Below, piece after piece: positions 7,930 through 16,978 of a stretch of DNA of 64,000 nucleotides. The notes under the pieces were generated by a model that saw only the letters and a list, made by a program, of their open reading frames with translations, was not told the origin of the DNA and ran no database searches. The stretch covers positions 62,001 to 126,000 of the forward strand of contig DDIM01000004.1 in the NCBI GenBank assembly GCA_002338525.1, written 5' to 3'. The translations under genes and the position numbers were made by a program. The DNA comes from Micavibrio sp. UBA1850 (GTDB lineage: Bacteria > Pseudomonadota > Alphaproteobacteria > Micavibrionales > Micavibrionaceae). The number at the start of each line of letters is the position of its first letter. The first letter of the stretch is position 1.

Positions 7930-10923
7930 TTAAGCAATGCCCGCTTCACCAAGCTTCACACTTGCCGCAACGAGTTCGTCAACCATTTCATCAATCACAG
8001 CACTCACAGCGGCGTCTTGACTGTCTGCCTCTGCCGCTTCTGCCTTAACAAGAACACGGCGTTTTACTTCGCTTCTAGCGCTTCCACCAGGGAAATAAAT
8101 AGCCAAAATACGGCGCGCGCGCTGCGCACCGATTTGACTATACAGACGTGAACGCATACTCACATCTTCTGTAGATGTTGAAAACGCCCATAGCTCAACA
8201 GGCCCTAGCGTACTAATCAAATGCTGCTCGTAACGCCCTTCTTTTGTTCCCAAAATCAACAGGGCAGGCCCCCCAGATGAACGGGGTCCAGTCAAACTGT
8301 GACGAATGACGTGACGCGCTGAATCAGTAAGACCAAATCGGTCACGTACGTTATCAACGGCCTTTTCAGAAACCGCCGTACCTAGAACCCATACACCTGT
8401 TGCCAAATCAACCATATCGTCGTCAAAATCGTCCAACAGCTGTGATGCCAATACGATTTGAACGCTTCTTTTACGTCCCTCACGGACATCACGAATAATC
8501 TGACCGCGCACGGCCGCAGACGAGCTTGTTCTGTGGAATTCATCGTAACAAAGTCTTTTTGGCGTTTCTGCCAAATCCTGAAGACGAAGCTCGTGGTATG
8601 GCCTGTATTTGTCTGGCACTTGTGATAAGGACTCAGGCCCCATCCACCATGCACGCACAAGCGCGTGGCGACCCAACATATACATGATTGCCGTTTGTCT
8701 ATCCGCCGTTTCGTCACCTTGCGGAGATACGTCCATCAGATCCAGTGAACAAACACGCGCATCTGTAATTTCAAATTTAGTCACAGATGAAACAATTGGA
8801 TATTCTTTAATCCCCGACGTAATCATACGTTCAAAGGCACTGATAACATTTTCAGTTCCCGAGCCAACTGTCGTTTGCTCCATCAATGTTCGTATTTGCG
8901 GACGACGTGAGGCGGTAATAGCATCCCCCAATGTAGGAACAGCGTGTCGCTGTGCCAAGTTTGCAACTTCAGGCAAACCTAGATCGTACAGCTTATCAAC
9001 AACATCCCACCAGTAAGGGTCTGTCGGCAAATGTATATTGTGCTTACGAATAGCTTCATCGACCTCTTGGTCAATGCGTGGCAAATACGGGCGAGGCTCT
9101 GAATTGGCTTCTGTATCATTTCTCCAACGATACATTTCATCAACCACAAAACCAGCTAACTGTTGAATACCATCATACGGTTTATCATTGCCTGGCGGGG
9201 TACAAATCAAAGTAATGAGCTGAATAAGATAGCTTCGCTCATCAGCCAATGGATAACGACAACCAAGCTGTGTATCAAAAGGGTTAATCGCATAGTCTTG
9301 AGACATTTGCAGTCTGAAATAAGCGGCCTCATGAGCCCGTGAAGGCGGTAACGCATCTTTTATCAATGAAATCAAACCAGCCGAAGACGGGCCAATATCA
9401 ATAACCGCAACATATGGAAGACGGCTCAAGCCTGGTGTTAGAATTGTTCCAAGGTTAAGCGTGTTCATCAAAACCGATTTACCACCACCAGGTTGGGCAA
9501 ATATCAAATCAAACCATGTTGTTGTCAGGTTACTTCCTGTTTGGTAAGGCCATACTTTTCCATCTGGTGTTCTAAGCATAATAGCACCATCAGAAAACGG
9601 GCTTGATGGACGCTGCCATGGAAGCAACTTCATAACGTCATACATCGGCGCAATCGCCGCAGGCGCTGTTCCCGCACAATGAATGCCCATGGCTGAAGAC
9701 ATCACACAATCAAGCGGATCACCTGTCACTTCACTCACCTGACAGTAGCCCCAACTCTCAATCGTTTGTACCAAAACTGACAAACGCTCATCCAGCAATT
9801 TTCGCTGTCCACGTGGTGCCCATGTCGCAAACGACATACGAAGCTTGACCACAGGCTCTTTTCGAGACATCGACTCAAGGCCTTCAAGCGCATATTTGAT
9901 TTGTTTGTTCATCGCATTGGTTACACCAAACAATGTAGACATCATCGTTTGGAACGCCATTGATTGTGCGCCACCACCTTCAATCAGGAATGACATCCTG
10001 TAAGGGACTTTTGCGTCAAACAAACGATTTAATAGTTGTGGGAAAGGCGATGGATCCATAGGCGCCAAAACAATATCTGCACCAGCCCAAATTAGATCGC
10101 CAAGCTGGACAACTTTGTCATCTATAACGCGGCTATCACCGACAGCGAGCTGCTGTCGAAGGGGCGGCCATAAAATATCAGACATATCTGTAACACTTGT
10201 TGGCGCACGCGGGGGAATAGGGTCTCCCGGTAGACAAGCACGCCATTTTTCATTGGCTTTTTTCGGATAGAGGTTCCCGCGAACCGCGGCAAGCGCATCA
10301 TGCACTTCCATCAGTTCTGTACTGATACCAATTTCTTCTAAACCTGTTAATACAGACGATACCAAACTTTTGTGACGTGTACGAAGCTCTTTAAGTGCGG
10401 CAAACGGGTTTTGTGCGTGTGGTGCATTTACCCATTCTTTCCCTTTATTTTTACTGTTTTTAGAAACGCGCTCAATCTCAGCCTTCGTCAAGATTGATGG
10501 GCGTGTCCATAAAACAAAGTAGCATTCTTCATAGGAGAGGTATTTTGTAAGGTGGCGAATACGCTCTTGGAATAAATCGTCAATTTCCAAGCCAATGGCA
10601 CGTGATGTCGTTCTTGATGGACGAACGAGACGTCCCAACTCATCCTCAATACGACCCGGGTCACGAACAAAGAAAATCTGTAATGCATGACCTGGACGGT
10701 CAAAACGCGAGCCGACCTTTAAAGTCGCCGCTTTAACGATATGCTCATATTCCTGATCTCCAATGATTTGCTTGCTGCCATCCACGCGCACATAGGACAC
10801 TAAGGATCCATCCTTGGCGGCCAAAGTATGTTCATCGTCTGCAGTTTCCAAATTGATAAAGGTCTCAACGGACTGTCTTATAGCAATTTGGAACGGATTA
10901 AGAAGCTTTTCAAAAAATTTCAT
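7930..10923 (-). CDS. dotO: DotO/IcmB-like ATPase of type IVB secretion system
   Basis: A 997-aa VirB4-like AAA+ ATPase that powers type IVB secretion, homologous to DotO/IcmB of Legionella and TraU of IncI plasmids. The N-terminal half is the VirB4-type domain. Walker A (FAQPGGGKSVLMN) is near residue 480, followed by YVAVIDIGPSSAGL. Walker B (KRLCYDEFHRTSSS) is near 785-800, and DVREGRKRSVQIVLASQ and GTAVSEKAVDNVRDRFGLT lie further on. About 1000 residues matches Legionella DotO. There is no membrane segment; it should act at the cytoplasmic face of the inner membrane. No good ribosome-binding site is visible. It sits between dotN and an unknown membrane protein, exactly where the Dot/Icm order predicts. 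Confidence 0.93.
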   Translation of the reverse strand: MKFFEKLLNPFQIAIRQSVETFINLETADDEHTLAAKDGSLVSYVRVDGSKQIIGDQEYEHIVKAATLKVGSRFDRPGHALQIFFVRDPGRIEDELGRLVRPSRTTSRAIGLEIDDLFQERIRHLTKYLSYEECYFVLWTRPSILTKAEIERVSKNSKNKGKEWVNAPHAQNPFAALKELRTRHKSLVSSVLTGLEEIGISTELMEVHDALAAVRGNLYPKKANEKWRACLPGDPIPPRAPTSVTDMSDILWPPLRQQLAVGDSRVIDDKVVQLGDLIWAGADIVLAPMDPSPFPQLLNRLFDAKVPYRMSFLIEGGGAQSMAFQTMMSTLFGVTNAMNKQIKYALEGLESMSRKEPVVKLRMSFATWAPRGQRKLLDERLSVLVQTIESWGYCQVSEVTGDPLDCVMSSAMGIHCAGTAPAAIAPMYDVMKLLPWQRPSSPFSDGAIMLRTPDGKVWPYQTGSNLTTTWFDLIFAQPGGGKSVLMNTLNLGTILTPGLSRLPYVAVIDIGPSSAGLISLIKDALPPSRAHEAAYFRLQMSQDYAINPFDTQLGCRYPLADERSYLIQLITLICTPPGNDKPYDGIQQLAGFVVDEMYRWRNDTEANSEPRPYLPRIDQEVDEAIRKHNIHLPTDPYWWDVVDKLYDLGLPEVANLAQRHAVPTLGDAITASRRPQIRTLMEQTTVGSGTENVISAFERMITSGIKEYPIVSSVTKFEITDARVCSLDLMDVSPQGDETADRQTAIMYMLGRHALVRAWWMGPESLSQVPDKYRPYHELRLQDLAETPKRLCYDEFHRTSSSAAVRGQIIRDVREGRKRSVQIVLASQLLDDFDDDMVDLATGVWVLGTAVSEKAVDNVRDRFGLTDSARHVIRHSLTGPRSSGGPALLILGTKEGRYEQHLISTLGPVELWAFSTSTEDVSMRSRLYSQIGAQRARRILAIYFPGGSARSEVKRRVLVKAEAAEADSQDAAVSAVIDEMVDELVAASVKLGEAGIA

Positions 10924-10962
10924 AAAGTACTTTAGATTAAAGAGTAATGAGTTGCAGAAACG

Positions 10963-11640
10963 TTACTTACTATTCTGCTCTACATTCTTATAAAGATCAA
11001 TCCAGTTGTTGGGAATTTTACCACTAAATGGGCCGTCTTTTGAACGCCAGTAGGCTAAGATTTGCGGAAATTGATTAAACTCTAAATCCTGCTCTTTAAT
11101 AATTCGTCTATCCAAAGGAAAAACACGTACGCCATCAAGCCTCTTATCTCTTTCTGCATAACGCTTACGACTAATATAGTCGCTAAGCACTTTAGATAGA
11201 ACGCCAGGGTCATCTGTGCCCAGACGTTCACGAACGTCAGCACGGCGGGTCATTAATGTGTCGAGTATTTTTTTAGAGGTGTCTGCCATAGGGCCTTGAG
11301 ATATTCGGGCAACATAAAGCGCGCGCGCAATGTGATTTAAATCTGCCTGCTCTATTTCTGGCAACCATAACAATATTCCAGAACGCATGCGAGAAACTTC
11401 ATCAAGGTAAAAACACTGATAGCAAAAAAGGCACGTTGTTATGATATCCTCATCCTTAGGAGAGGGGCCTTCAGAAATATTGAGAAGCTCTTGATATTTT
11501 TCTGATCGAAAGCCACAACACTGACATGTGTGGTCATCTCGCGTTAAGATCTTACTTTTAAGCGCGATGTAATCATCAGATTGTTTGTCAGATAAAAAGG
11601 CACTGCTCTGACGAGCAATGCCCATATGTATAGGTACCAT
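10963..11640 (-). CDS. dotN: DotN/IcmJ-like zinc-binding coupling-complex protein
   Basis: About 225 aa. The N-terminal domain resembles an HNH/zinc-finger fold: KILTRDDHTCQCCGF supplies CxxC and TTCLFCYQCF supplies a second CxxC, spaced for one zinc site. This is the signature of DotN/IcmJ, the subunit that in Legionella binds the DotL coupling ATPase. The C-terminal part is helical and basic. I chose the ATG at 11640, 10 bp after the dotP stop. A longer GTG start at 11703 would overlap dotP by 53 bp, and neither start has a clear ribosome-binding site. Position between dotP and dotO matches the Legionella icmD-J-B order. Confidence 0.85.
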   Translation of the reverse strand: MVPIHMGIARQSSAFLSDKQSDDYIALKSKILTRDDHTCQCCGFRSEKYQELLNISEGPSPKDEDIITTCLFCYQCFYLDEVSRMRSGILLWLPEIEQADLNHIARALYVARISQGPMADTSKKILDTLMTRRADVRERLGTDDPGVLSKVLSDYISRKRYAERDKRLDGVRVFPLDRRIIKEQDLEFNQFPQILAYWRSKDGPFSGKIPNNWIDLYKNVEQNSK

Positions 11641-11650
11641 ATCAGCTATA

Positions 11651-12022
11651 TTAGAATGATAGTGCGCTGATTGATGACTGAGTAACTGTGCTTGTACCAC
11701 CAAGTGAGTTAATCGCAGCTGTTGCGATCACTGGGATAACCAAACATGCTCCACCAGCACCCAAACGGATAGCACCTTCTCTAATAGGTGTTTGTGTTGG
11801 GTTTTCTACGTGGTCTTTAATTTTTAGAACACCAAGAACAATAAATAGCATACCTGCTAGGTAAGACACAGCAGAGATAACTTTTGGAAAGTCTTGGATC
11901 GATGTTGTGAAGTTACTTGCAAAAGTACTGAAGTTTGTTGCATGTGCAACGTTTGATGTAAGAAGTACTGAAGTTAGTGCAGCACTTGCTACAAGTGAAT
12001 GTGTTTTAATAGTCTTCAACAT
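11651..12022 (-). CDS. dotP: DotP/IcmD-like small membrane protein
   Basis: A 123-aa protein with a signal-like N-terminus (MLKTIKTHSLVASAALTSVLL, likely cut after AHA) and two hydrophobic segments. The segment YLAGMLFIVLGVLKIKDHVENP followed by TPIREG and a Gly/Ala-rich helix is the family hallmark shared with DotE. Legionella IcmD is about 130 aa. A clear GGAGG 8 nt before the ATG at 12022 decides this start over the upstream in-frame TTG. It lies immediately downstream of dotE, as in other type IVB loci. Inner-membrane location is inferred. Confidence 0.85.
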   Translation of the reverse strand: MLKTIKTHSLVASAALTSVLLTSNVAHATNFSTFASNFTTSIQDFPKVISAVSYLAGMLFIVLGVLKIKDHVENPTQTPIREGAIRLGAGGACLVIPVIATAAINSLGGTSTVTQSSISALSF

Positions 12023-12055
12023 AATATTTTCCTCCGTTAAAGATGTTTTCAATGT

Positions 12056-13096
12056 TTATGAAAACGTTAAAAGATTTAAACCAAATGTAGTTTGGACAGC
12101 GTTTATAACGCTACCAATATTTACAGCCATTGCCCCACCAATGATATGGGACACTGCAGCCATAAGAGACGCTTGACCACCTTCGGCGACCTCACGCACA
12201 ATAAACATACCACGAACAAACGCAATCAGTCCAATGATTATCATAAAGCCCGTGATAGATCCGATTACAACCTGTATGTGACCATCTACCAACGGGTCAC
12301 CAGTTGTTGTTGTTAAAACACCATAAGACGTAACATTGGTTGTACCAAACAACGTACCAGTTGTTGCCGCCATGATATTGTCGATAGAAAAGAGCACACC
12401 TGCAACGATAAACGTAAACACGGTTCCTGTACCAGTTGGGCCTTTAGGTCCTTCTTGGGCGCTTTTCAACATTCTGCCAATTCCAACCATCACCAAAGCT
12501 AGCCCTGCGACAAAGCCAAAACCTGATAGCAAGAACATGAATGGATAGAAAATATCTGCAACAAGCAAGAACAACATCGCATCCAAGCCACCAGACGACA
12601 TGCCGCCAGCACCTATTATACCGCTGTTTGAAAGCCCGATCGGTGTAGACCCAATAAGTGTATTTTTGATCGCCGTTGCAACAACGGGCATGGACAAGAA
12701 TCCAGCCGCTGCAAGAAAACGTTTAACAGGCTCAGAAAGCGGCACCTGATTAGGTTGCTCGACATGTTCTTTTGTTTTTAATATTGCCGTAAATGTAAAT
12801 AATATACCAAGCAAGTATGAAATCGCAGCAAGCAATGTTGGCAATAATGCCGAGCCAGCCACAATATTACATAAAATATCACCAATAGATGGAGAGCCTA
12901 TTGCGCAGGCTCCGCCACCACCGCCACCAAAACAAACGGTACCAATAATAGGTATAACAACACATACCGCTTGAGCAAATGCAGGGTTACTGGCAACAAC
13001 AGCACATAGCAATACAAGAGAGAACACGTGCCACTGTCGCACCGTGCTAAAATTCTCATAAACTAGGGCACGAATAGCGCCGTTACTGTGTTTCAT
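12056..13096 (-). CDS. dotE: DotE/IcmC-like polytopic membrane protein, enlarged
   Basis: A 346-aa membrane protein. Residues about 80-150 carry the DotE/DotP core (AISYLLGILFTFTAILKTKEHVEQP, VPLSEPVKRF, FLSMPVVATAIKNTL), closely paralogous to the next gene. A signal-like N-terminus (LVLLCAVVASNPAFAQA) and a Cys- and Gly-rich stretch with five glycines in a row precede the core. Three or four more hydrophobic segments follow (LFLLVADIFYPFMFLLSG, VAGLALVMVG, VIGSITGFMIIIGLIAFVRG). Legionella IcmC is only about 190 aa, so this copy is extended at the C-terminus. The start is backed by AAGGGA about 9 nt upstream. A 159-bp AT-rich gap separates it from dotF. Confidence 0.82.
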   Translation of the reverse strand: MKHSNGAIRALVYENFSTVRQWHVFSLVLLCAVVASNPAFAQAVCVVIPIIGTVCFGGGGGGACAIGSPSIGDILCNIVAGSALLPTLLAAISYLLGILFTFTAILKTKEHVEQPNQVPLSEPVKRFLAAAGFLSMPVVATAIKNTLIGSTPIGLSNSGIIGAGGMSSGGLDAMLFLLVADIFYPFMFLLSGFGFVAGLALVMVGIGRMLKSAQEGPKGPTGTGTVFTFIVAGVLFSIDNIMAATTGTLFGTTNVTSYGVLTTTTGDPLVDGHIQVVIGSITGFMIIIGLIAFVRGMFIVREVAEGGQASLMAAVSHIIGGAMAVNIGSVINAVQTTFGLNLLTFS

Positions 13097-13206
13097 ATCA
13101 ATATTCCCTTGGTATAATTATGATTAAATCATACTTTAAAGGCTTTTTACAAATGTAGTCTCAAAATCTATAATAATTACCTTAACTTAAGAGTACTTTG
13201 GAAAAG

Positions 13207-13221
13207 TTAATTAAGGCTTAA
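13207..13221. promoter_or_regulatory. CtrA-like full site in dotF-dotE gap
   Basis: The AT-rich gap 13098-13255 between dotF and dotE contains TTAA, seven bases, TTAA, which is the consensus for the alphaproteobacterial cell-cycle regulator CtrA. The gap is long enough for an internal promoter and I see no hairpin terminator in it. With base composition this AT-rich, a chance match is quite possible. Confidence 0.3.
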
Positions 13222-13255
13222 TATTCACAAAAAAGACACGATTATGACATAATTA

Positions 13256-14491
13256 TTATTTTGGCTCATAAACAGAAGCTTGGCTTCCTCTCACTTCCCA
13301 AATATTATCGCCGTTTACGCCAATAAAGCGGATCGTACCTAGTCCTGAGATACTATCACCAACCTTGACAGAAATAGCACCAGCAGATCCCTGTGATGAA
13401 ATAAGCGCCTTGCCTGGTTGTGCACTTTTAATAACCCACTTGATTACAGCTCCATTATCTTCATTTCTCAATGACTTAGACACTGTTTTGTTTGCAGGCT
13501 TTGTATCCACTTTAGGCGCTTCTTTTGAGCCTTGAGATGATACGGGCTTACTCTGGCTATTCTTTGAAAGCTTAGAAACCTCTTTGCGTAACTCTTTGAC
13601 TTGTGCGCTTAGAGCTGCAATTTTTTCATTATCTTGCTCGGATGATGAATCATTTGATGTTTCAACATTGTCTTCCAGCTGCGAGAGACGAACATCCATA
13701 TCATCAAGCATTGAAAACACATCACTTAATAAATCTTCACCAGCATTTTGCACAGTACTAGCAACATCACTTGTCACCTCTGACGCAGGCTCTACAACAT
13801 TTTCCTCAAGCGCTTCTTCTGCTGTATCCATCATGTCTGCAGGCTCTGAAAAATCAAGAAGTGGCTCTTCTTGTGTTTCCTTTTGTGTTTCATTTGATGT
13901 CATGTTCATATCAGACGTGTTAGCGCCATCTACGTTCACAGATGCGTCTTCTTGATCAAAATCAGTCAAAAACCCATTATCACCTGACATATCGCCTTCA
14001 TTTTGAGCTGTCTCTAAATCTGCTACACCAGTATCGTCAGACGCATCAAATGCATCACTCACGTCAAAACCATCTACATCCCCAAAAGATGTGTCAGCTG
14101 TATTTTGATCCATGCCTTGACCCATGTCAGTTTCAGGCATTTCAACAAAGCCATCTTCAGGAGAAAAATCTTCATCCACTGCGTTTGGCGCGTTAACATT
14201 ACCCGCAGCATCTAAATTCTCAGATTGCTGCGTAGGGTTTTGCTGTTGCTCCCCTTGCGCCACTTGCTGCGCTGCGTTTGGCGCAACACTGCTTCCTGAA
14301 AATAGCTGCGTCATAGCAAAGCTACCAGCCAGTGCAACAAAAACGGCAATCACCCAAAACATGAGAGAGCTTTTTTTCTTACGTGGTTGCGTGTCGTCTA
14401 CATCATTTTCGTCATCGAAATCATCTTCGAAGTCGTCTTCAAAGTCATCCTCGAATTGATCGTCAAATTTTTCGTCAGCGATATAAAACAT
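13256..14491 (-). CDS. dotF: DotF/IcmG-like inner-membrane protein
   Basis: A 411-aa bitopic protein. A strongly acidic cytoplasmic N-terminus (repeats of FEDD, residues 8-30) and a Lys patch lead to one membrane helix (SLMFWVIAVFVALAGSFAMTQLF, about 42-64). A long Asp/Glu/Asn-rich disordered region follows, then a coiled coil near 260-310 (MDVRLSQLEDNVE; KIAALSAQVKELRKEVSKL). The C-terminal beta domain (VIKWVIKSAQPGKALIS; GDNIWEVRGSQASVYEP) resembles the periplasmic domain of DotF and TraP. AAGGA precedes the ATG by 7 nt. It is longer than Legionella IcmG (about 270 aa), mainly in the disordered linker. Assignment rests on architecture, the C-terminal domain and synteny. Confidence 0.8.
   Translation of the reverse strand: MFYIADEKFDDQFEDDFEDDFEDDFDDENDVDDTQPRKKKSSLMFWVIAVFVALAGSFAMTQLFSGSSVAPNAAQQVAQGEQQQNPTQQSENLDAAGNVNAPNAVDEDFSPEDGFVEMPETDMGQGMDQNTADTSFGDVDGFDVSDAFDASDDTGVADLETAQNEGDMSGDNGFLTDFDQEDASVNVDGANTSDMNMTSNETQKETQEEPLLDFSEPADMMDTAEEALEENVVEPASEVTSDVASTVQNAGEDLLSDVFSMLDDMDVRLSQLEDNVETSNDSSSEQDNEKIAALSAQVKELRKEVSKLSKNSQSKPVSSQGSKEAPKVDTKPANKTVSKSLRNEDNGAVIKWVIKSAQPGKALISSQGSAGAISVKVGDSISGLGTIRFIGVNGDNIWEVRGSQASVYEPK
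14415..14450 (-). repeat. 12-bp in-frame repeat encoding FEDD in dotF
   Basis: Three tandem 12-bp units, one or two bases different from each other, encode repeated FEDD/FDDE at the N-terminus of the DotF-like protein, with degenerate copies on either side. Such units can expand or contract without breaking the frame. Confidence 0.6.
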
Positions 14492-14501
14492 CTTTATTTC
14501 C

Positions 14502-15890
14502 TTATTGTGTTGGCAATAACTCTTGCACGTTCAAAATACTATTGTTTGATGAGTTTGAGCTAGTGAAGTTGTTAGAGTTAGATTGTCCCCCACCAAGCTG
14601 CGGATCATCTGTCGGCTCAAATACTGGTGACAAGAAAAGAACACCAATAGGCGTACCAGAACGAACGATGACTTGCGTTTCAACATCTGAACCTTCTTCA
14701 TCAATAATTTCAGAAATTTCACGAGCCGCTTCCTCAACAGCTTTACCCAACTCTTCTTCTGTATCCAGATCTTCAGTTTCCTCAGTAACTGTTTCAGCCT
14801 GAACACTTACGGTCGTACCCGAAGTTTGCGCAACAGCAGATCCCATCCCCTCAATGAAGGCGGCAGCGGTTGGCAAAATAACACGTCTAAACCAACGTCT
14901 ATTAATGTCAGTTGCCATAGCCGGTAAAGTTGTGTCCGGGTCTAAAACAATTGCTGAAATCGGATATGACACATCATCAAGAACAGCCGTACTAAATTCA
15001 ATCACAAGCCACTCTTCCTCCTTAGAAAAAGACCCTAGCAAACGCGCGCCTTTGAGCGGGCCTGTCACAAGCTCGGCCAATACAGGACCATCAACATCTG
15101 AGTTTGCTTGTGTAAGAGTTTGTGCATATTCAATCTTCGTTGCCGGAATAAGCTGTTTTACAACTTCAACTTCTTCCTCTTCGATCATGTCTTCATCTTG
15201 TCCATAAGGATTAAACGCAGACTGATCGCGTGCTTGGGCTGCTGCTGCATAACTTGCAGCATCCCCCAAACCTTCACTAGACCCCGACACTGACGTAATA
15301 TCGTAGTGCTCAATATTCGAGATTGTTTTGCTTTCAACGATTTGCATCATTTGAGAAGACATAGCCTTGGCAAGCTCACCCATAGCTTCTTGACGCGCCA
15401 TATCTTGGTTTTGCTGCTCTTCCATATTTTGCTGTGTTTGCACAAGCGCTTCTTGGAACTGCTCTTGCTGTACACGTTCATTTTGGATAGCCTTCCATGT
15501 TTCAAGCGGATCTGTTTCTTCTGCTTCAATCATGATGTCTTCTGTATTCACCTGAGCAGGCGCAATAGGAATAGGGATAAAGCTGTCACCCATGTCTTCA
15601 GCCTGCATCTTGTCATCTTCGTTCAAAGATTCAAGCGCTTCTACCATCACAGGGTCAAGCTCTTCTGTACCCGCCGTTTGCTGAACATTTGCACCACCAC
15701 TCACACGTGACGATTCAATTTCTTCACTAGAGCCACCAAACAAAAAGATCACAACAATTATGAGAAGAACGACCCCCCCTATAATTGCAATTTTAGGAAT
15801 ACCTTTTTTGTCTTTTGGCGCACTGTCCCCAAAATCATCAAAAGTGTCTTCGACTTCGAAGTCTTGTTCATCATCTTGCATAGCGTTCAT
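14502..15890 (-). CDS. dotG: DotG/IcmE-like VirB10-type channel protein, short form
   Basis: About 462 aa. It has an acidic cytoplasmic N-terminus, a membrane helix (IAIIGGVVLLIIVVIFLFGG, about 27-46) and a Gln/Glu-rich helical periplasmic stretch (residues 120-190). The conserved C-terminal VirB10/TrbI-like domain has IPATKIEYAQTLTQANSDV, GPVLAELVTGPLKGARLLG and INRRWFRRVILPTAAAF. These match DotG/IcmE and plasmid TraO. At this size it resembles TraO and lacks the long repeat region that makes Legionella DotG about 1050 aa. The ATG at 15890 follows the dotH stop by one base, so translation is coupled. It should span the inner membrane and periplasm and reach the outer-membrane core. Confidence 0.9.
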   Translation of the reverse strand: MNAMQDDEQDFEVEDTFDDFGDSAPKDKKGIPKIAIIGGVVLLIIVVIFLFGGSSEEIESSRVSGGANVQQTAGTEELDPVMVEALESLNEDDKMQAEDMGDSFIPIPIAPAQVNTEDIMIEAEETDPLETWKAIQNERVQQEQFQEALVQTQQNMEEQQNQDMARQEAMGELAKAMSSQMMQIVESKTISNIEHYDITSVSGSSEGLGDAASYAAAAQARDQSAFNPYGQDEDMIEEEEVEVVKQLIPATKIEYAQTLTQANSDVDGPVLAELVTGPLKGARLLGSFSKEEEWLVIEFSTAVLDDVSYPISAIVLDPDTTLPAMATDINRRWFRRVILPTAAAFIEGMGSAVAQTSGTTVSVQAETVTEETEDLDTEEELGKAVEEAAREISEIIDEEGSDVETQVIVRSGTPIGVLFLSPVFEPTDDPQLGGGQSNSNNFTSSNSSNNSILNVQELLPTQ

Positions 15891-15891
15891 A

Positions 15892-16947
15892 TTACAAACC
15901 ATCAACGGCCTCTTTCGTTTTCAAATATGCTCTTACTATTTGTCCATTATCTGACAAAAGTAGTACAGGGGCTTCACCAATTTCATATACTGTCGTTCCA
16001 TCCGATGACTTCACAGATGATGACCAGCCGGGAGACAATAAAGTATGAGGTGTTCTTACATATGTGCGCTCACCCAAAGTGTAAGCAGACGTTCTTGCAT
16101 CCACACCAGAAACAACCAACTTTTCTGAGTCTTGCGGCGGAACCCCTGTCAAAATAGCTGTCATGCTTGTATCGCCAGCCGTAGTAGTGATCGGCGTCAT
16201 AACAGTAGGAGGTACTGAATCAGGGCCCATCTCAGGAATTCTTAAATCTGCGCGGTAGTGAACCTCATCCCGTACTGTTTTTAACGTCAAAACAATAGGT
16301 GTGCCCAACCCAACCAACCTGATCGAGACGTTTCCATGCCCAAAATCAGACAAAGGCGTGATACGCAAAACGTTTGAGGCCTCCTCAGGCTTCAAAACTT
16401 CGTAATTGCCGGCCCACCCAATATCTTGGATTGGCCATTTCTCACCTGTTACATCAATAAAATTGAGGGTACTGACAAATCCAACAGACGTACTGATTTC
16501 AAGTGGCGCTACCCCTGGATCCAAAGAAACTGTTTCAATGAAAACTTTAGGCTTAGGTGCCTCGTACAAAGGTGACTCAATGGCTCTTTGAGTATCATCA
16601 CGCGTCTCAAGGAATGTTCTGATTTGCTCGGGCGTCATAGGAAGAGCGCCTGTAATGGCAGCATCAAAAGCCTCGTCAACGATATCAACTTCCTCAACTT
16701 CCGCAGCAGGCAAAGCCTGATCAGCGGGCAGCGTCATACCTGGGTTAGGATTAAGATTAGTACTATCACCCCCTGACACAGTCACACCATCAAGGACGGC
16801 GTTAAAATCATCTGTAGCAGGCTGTTGAAGGCCGCCTGAAGGAGGTGCAACCTGTGTTTGTGCGAGCGATACAGGCGCAAAAAGCGACAGCGCCACACCA
16901 AAAGCAAGTAAACTAAACCCTTTAGCCTTATACGTTTCTATTCTCAT
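15892..16947 (-). CDS. dotH: DotH/IcmK-like outer-membrane core protein
   Basis: A 351-aa exported protein. The signal peptide (KGFSLLAFGVALSLFAPVSLAQ) ends near residue 29. A disordered linker and MTPEQIRTFLETRDDTQRA follow. The conserved domain includes LDPGVAPLEISTSVGFVSTL, FIDVTGEKWPIQDIGWAG, NVSIRLVGLGTPIVLTL and VHYRADLRIPEMGP, which is the DotH/IcmK/TraN signature. Length equals Legionella IcmK (about 360 aa). No lipobox is seen. It sits between dotI and dotG, as in all type IVB loci. In Legionella DotH forms the outer-membrane ring with DotC, DotD and DotG. Confidence 0.92.
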   Translation of the reverse strand: MRIETYKAKGFSLLAFGVALSLFAPVSLAQTQVAPPSGGLQQPATDDFNAVLDGVTVSGGDSTNLNPNPGMTLPADQALPAAEVEEVDIVDEAFDAAITGALPMTPEQIRTFLETRDDTQRAIESPLYEAPKPKVFIETVSLDPGVAPLEISTSVGFVSTLNFIDVTGEKWPIQDIGWAGNYEVLKPEEASNVLRITPLSDFGHGNVSIRLVGLGTPIVLTLKTVRDEVHYRADLRIPEMGPDSVPPTVMTPITTTAGDTSMTAILTGVPPQDSEKLVVSGVDARTSAYTLGERTYVRTPHTLLSPGWSSSVKSSDGTTVYEIGEAPVLLLSDNGQIVRAYLKTKEAVDGL

Positions 16948-16978
16948 ATTTTTATCTCAAACTTCCCTAAATATAGCT

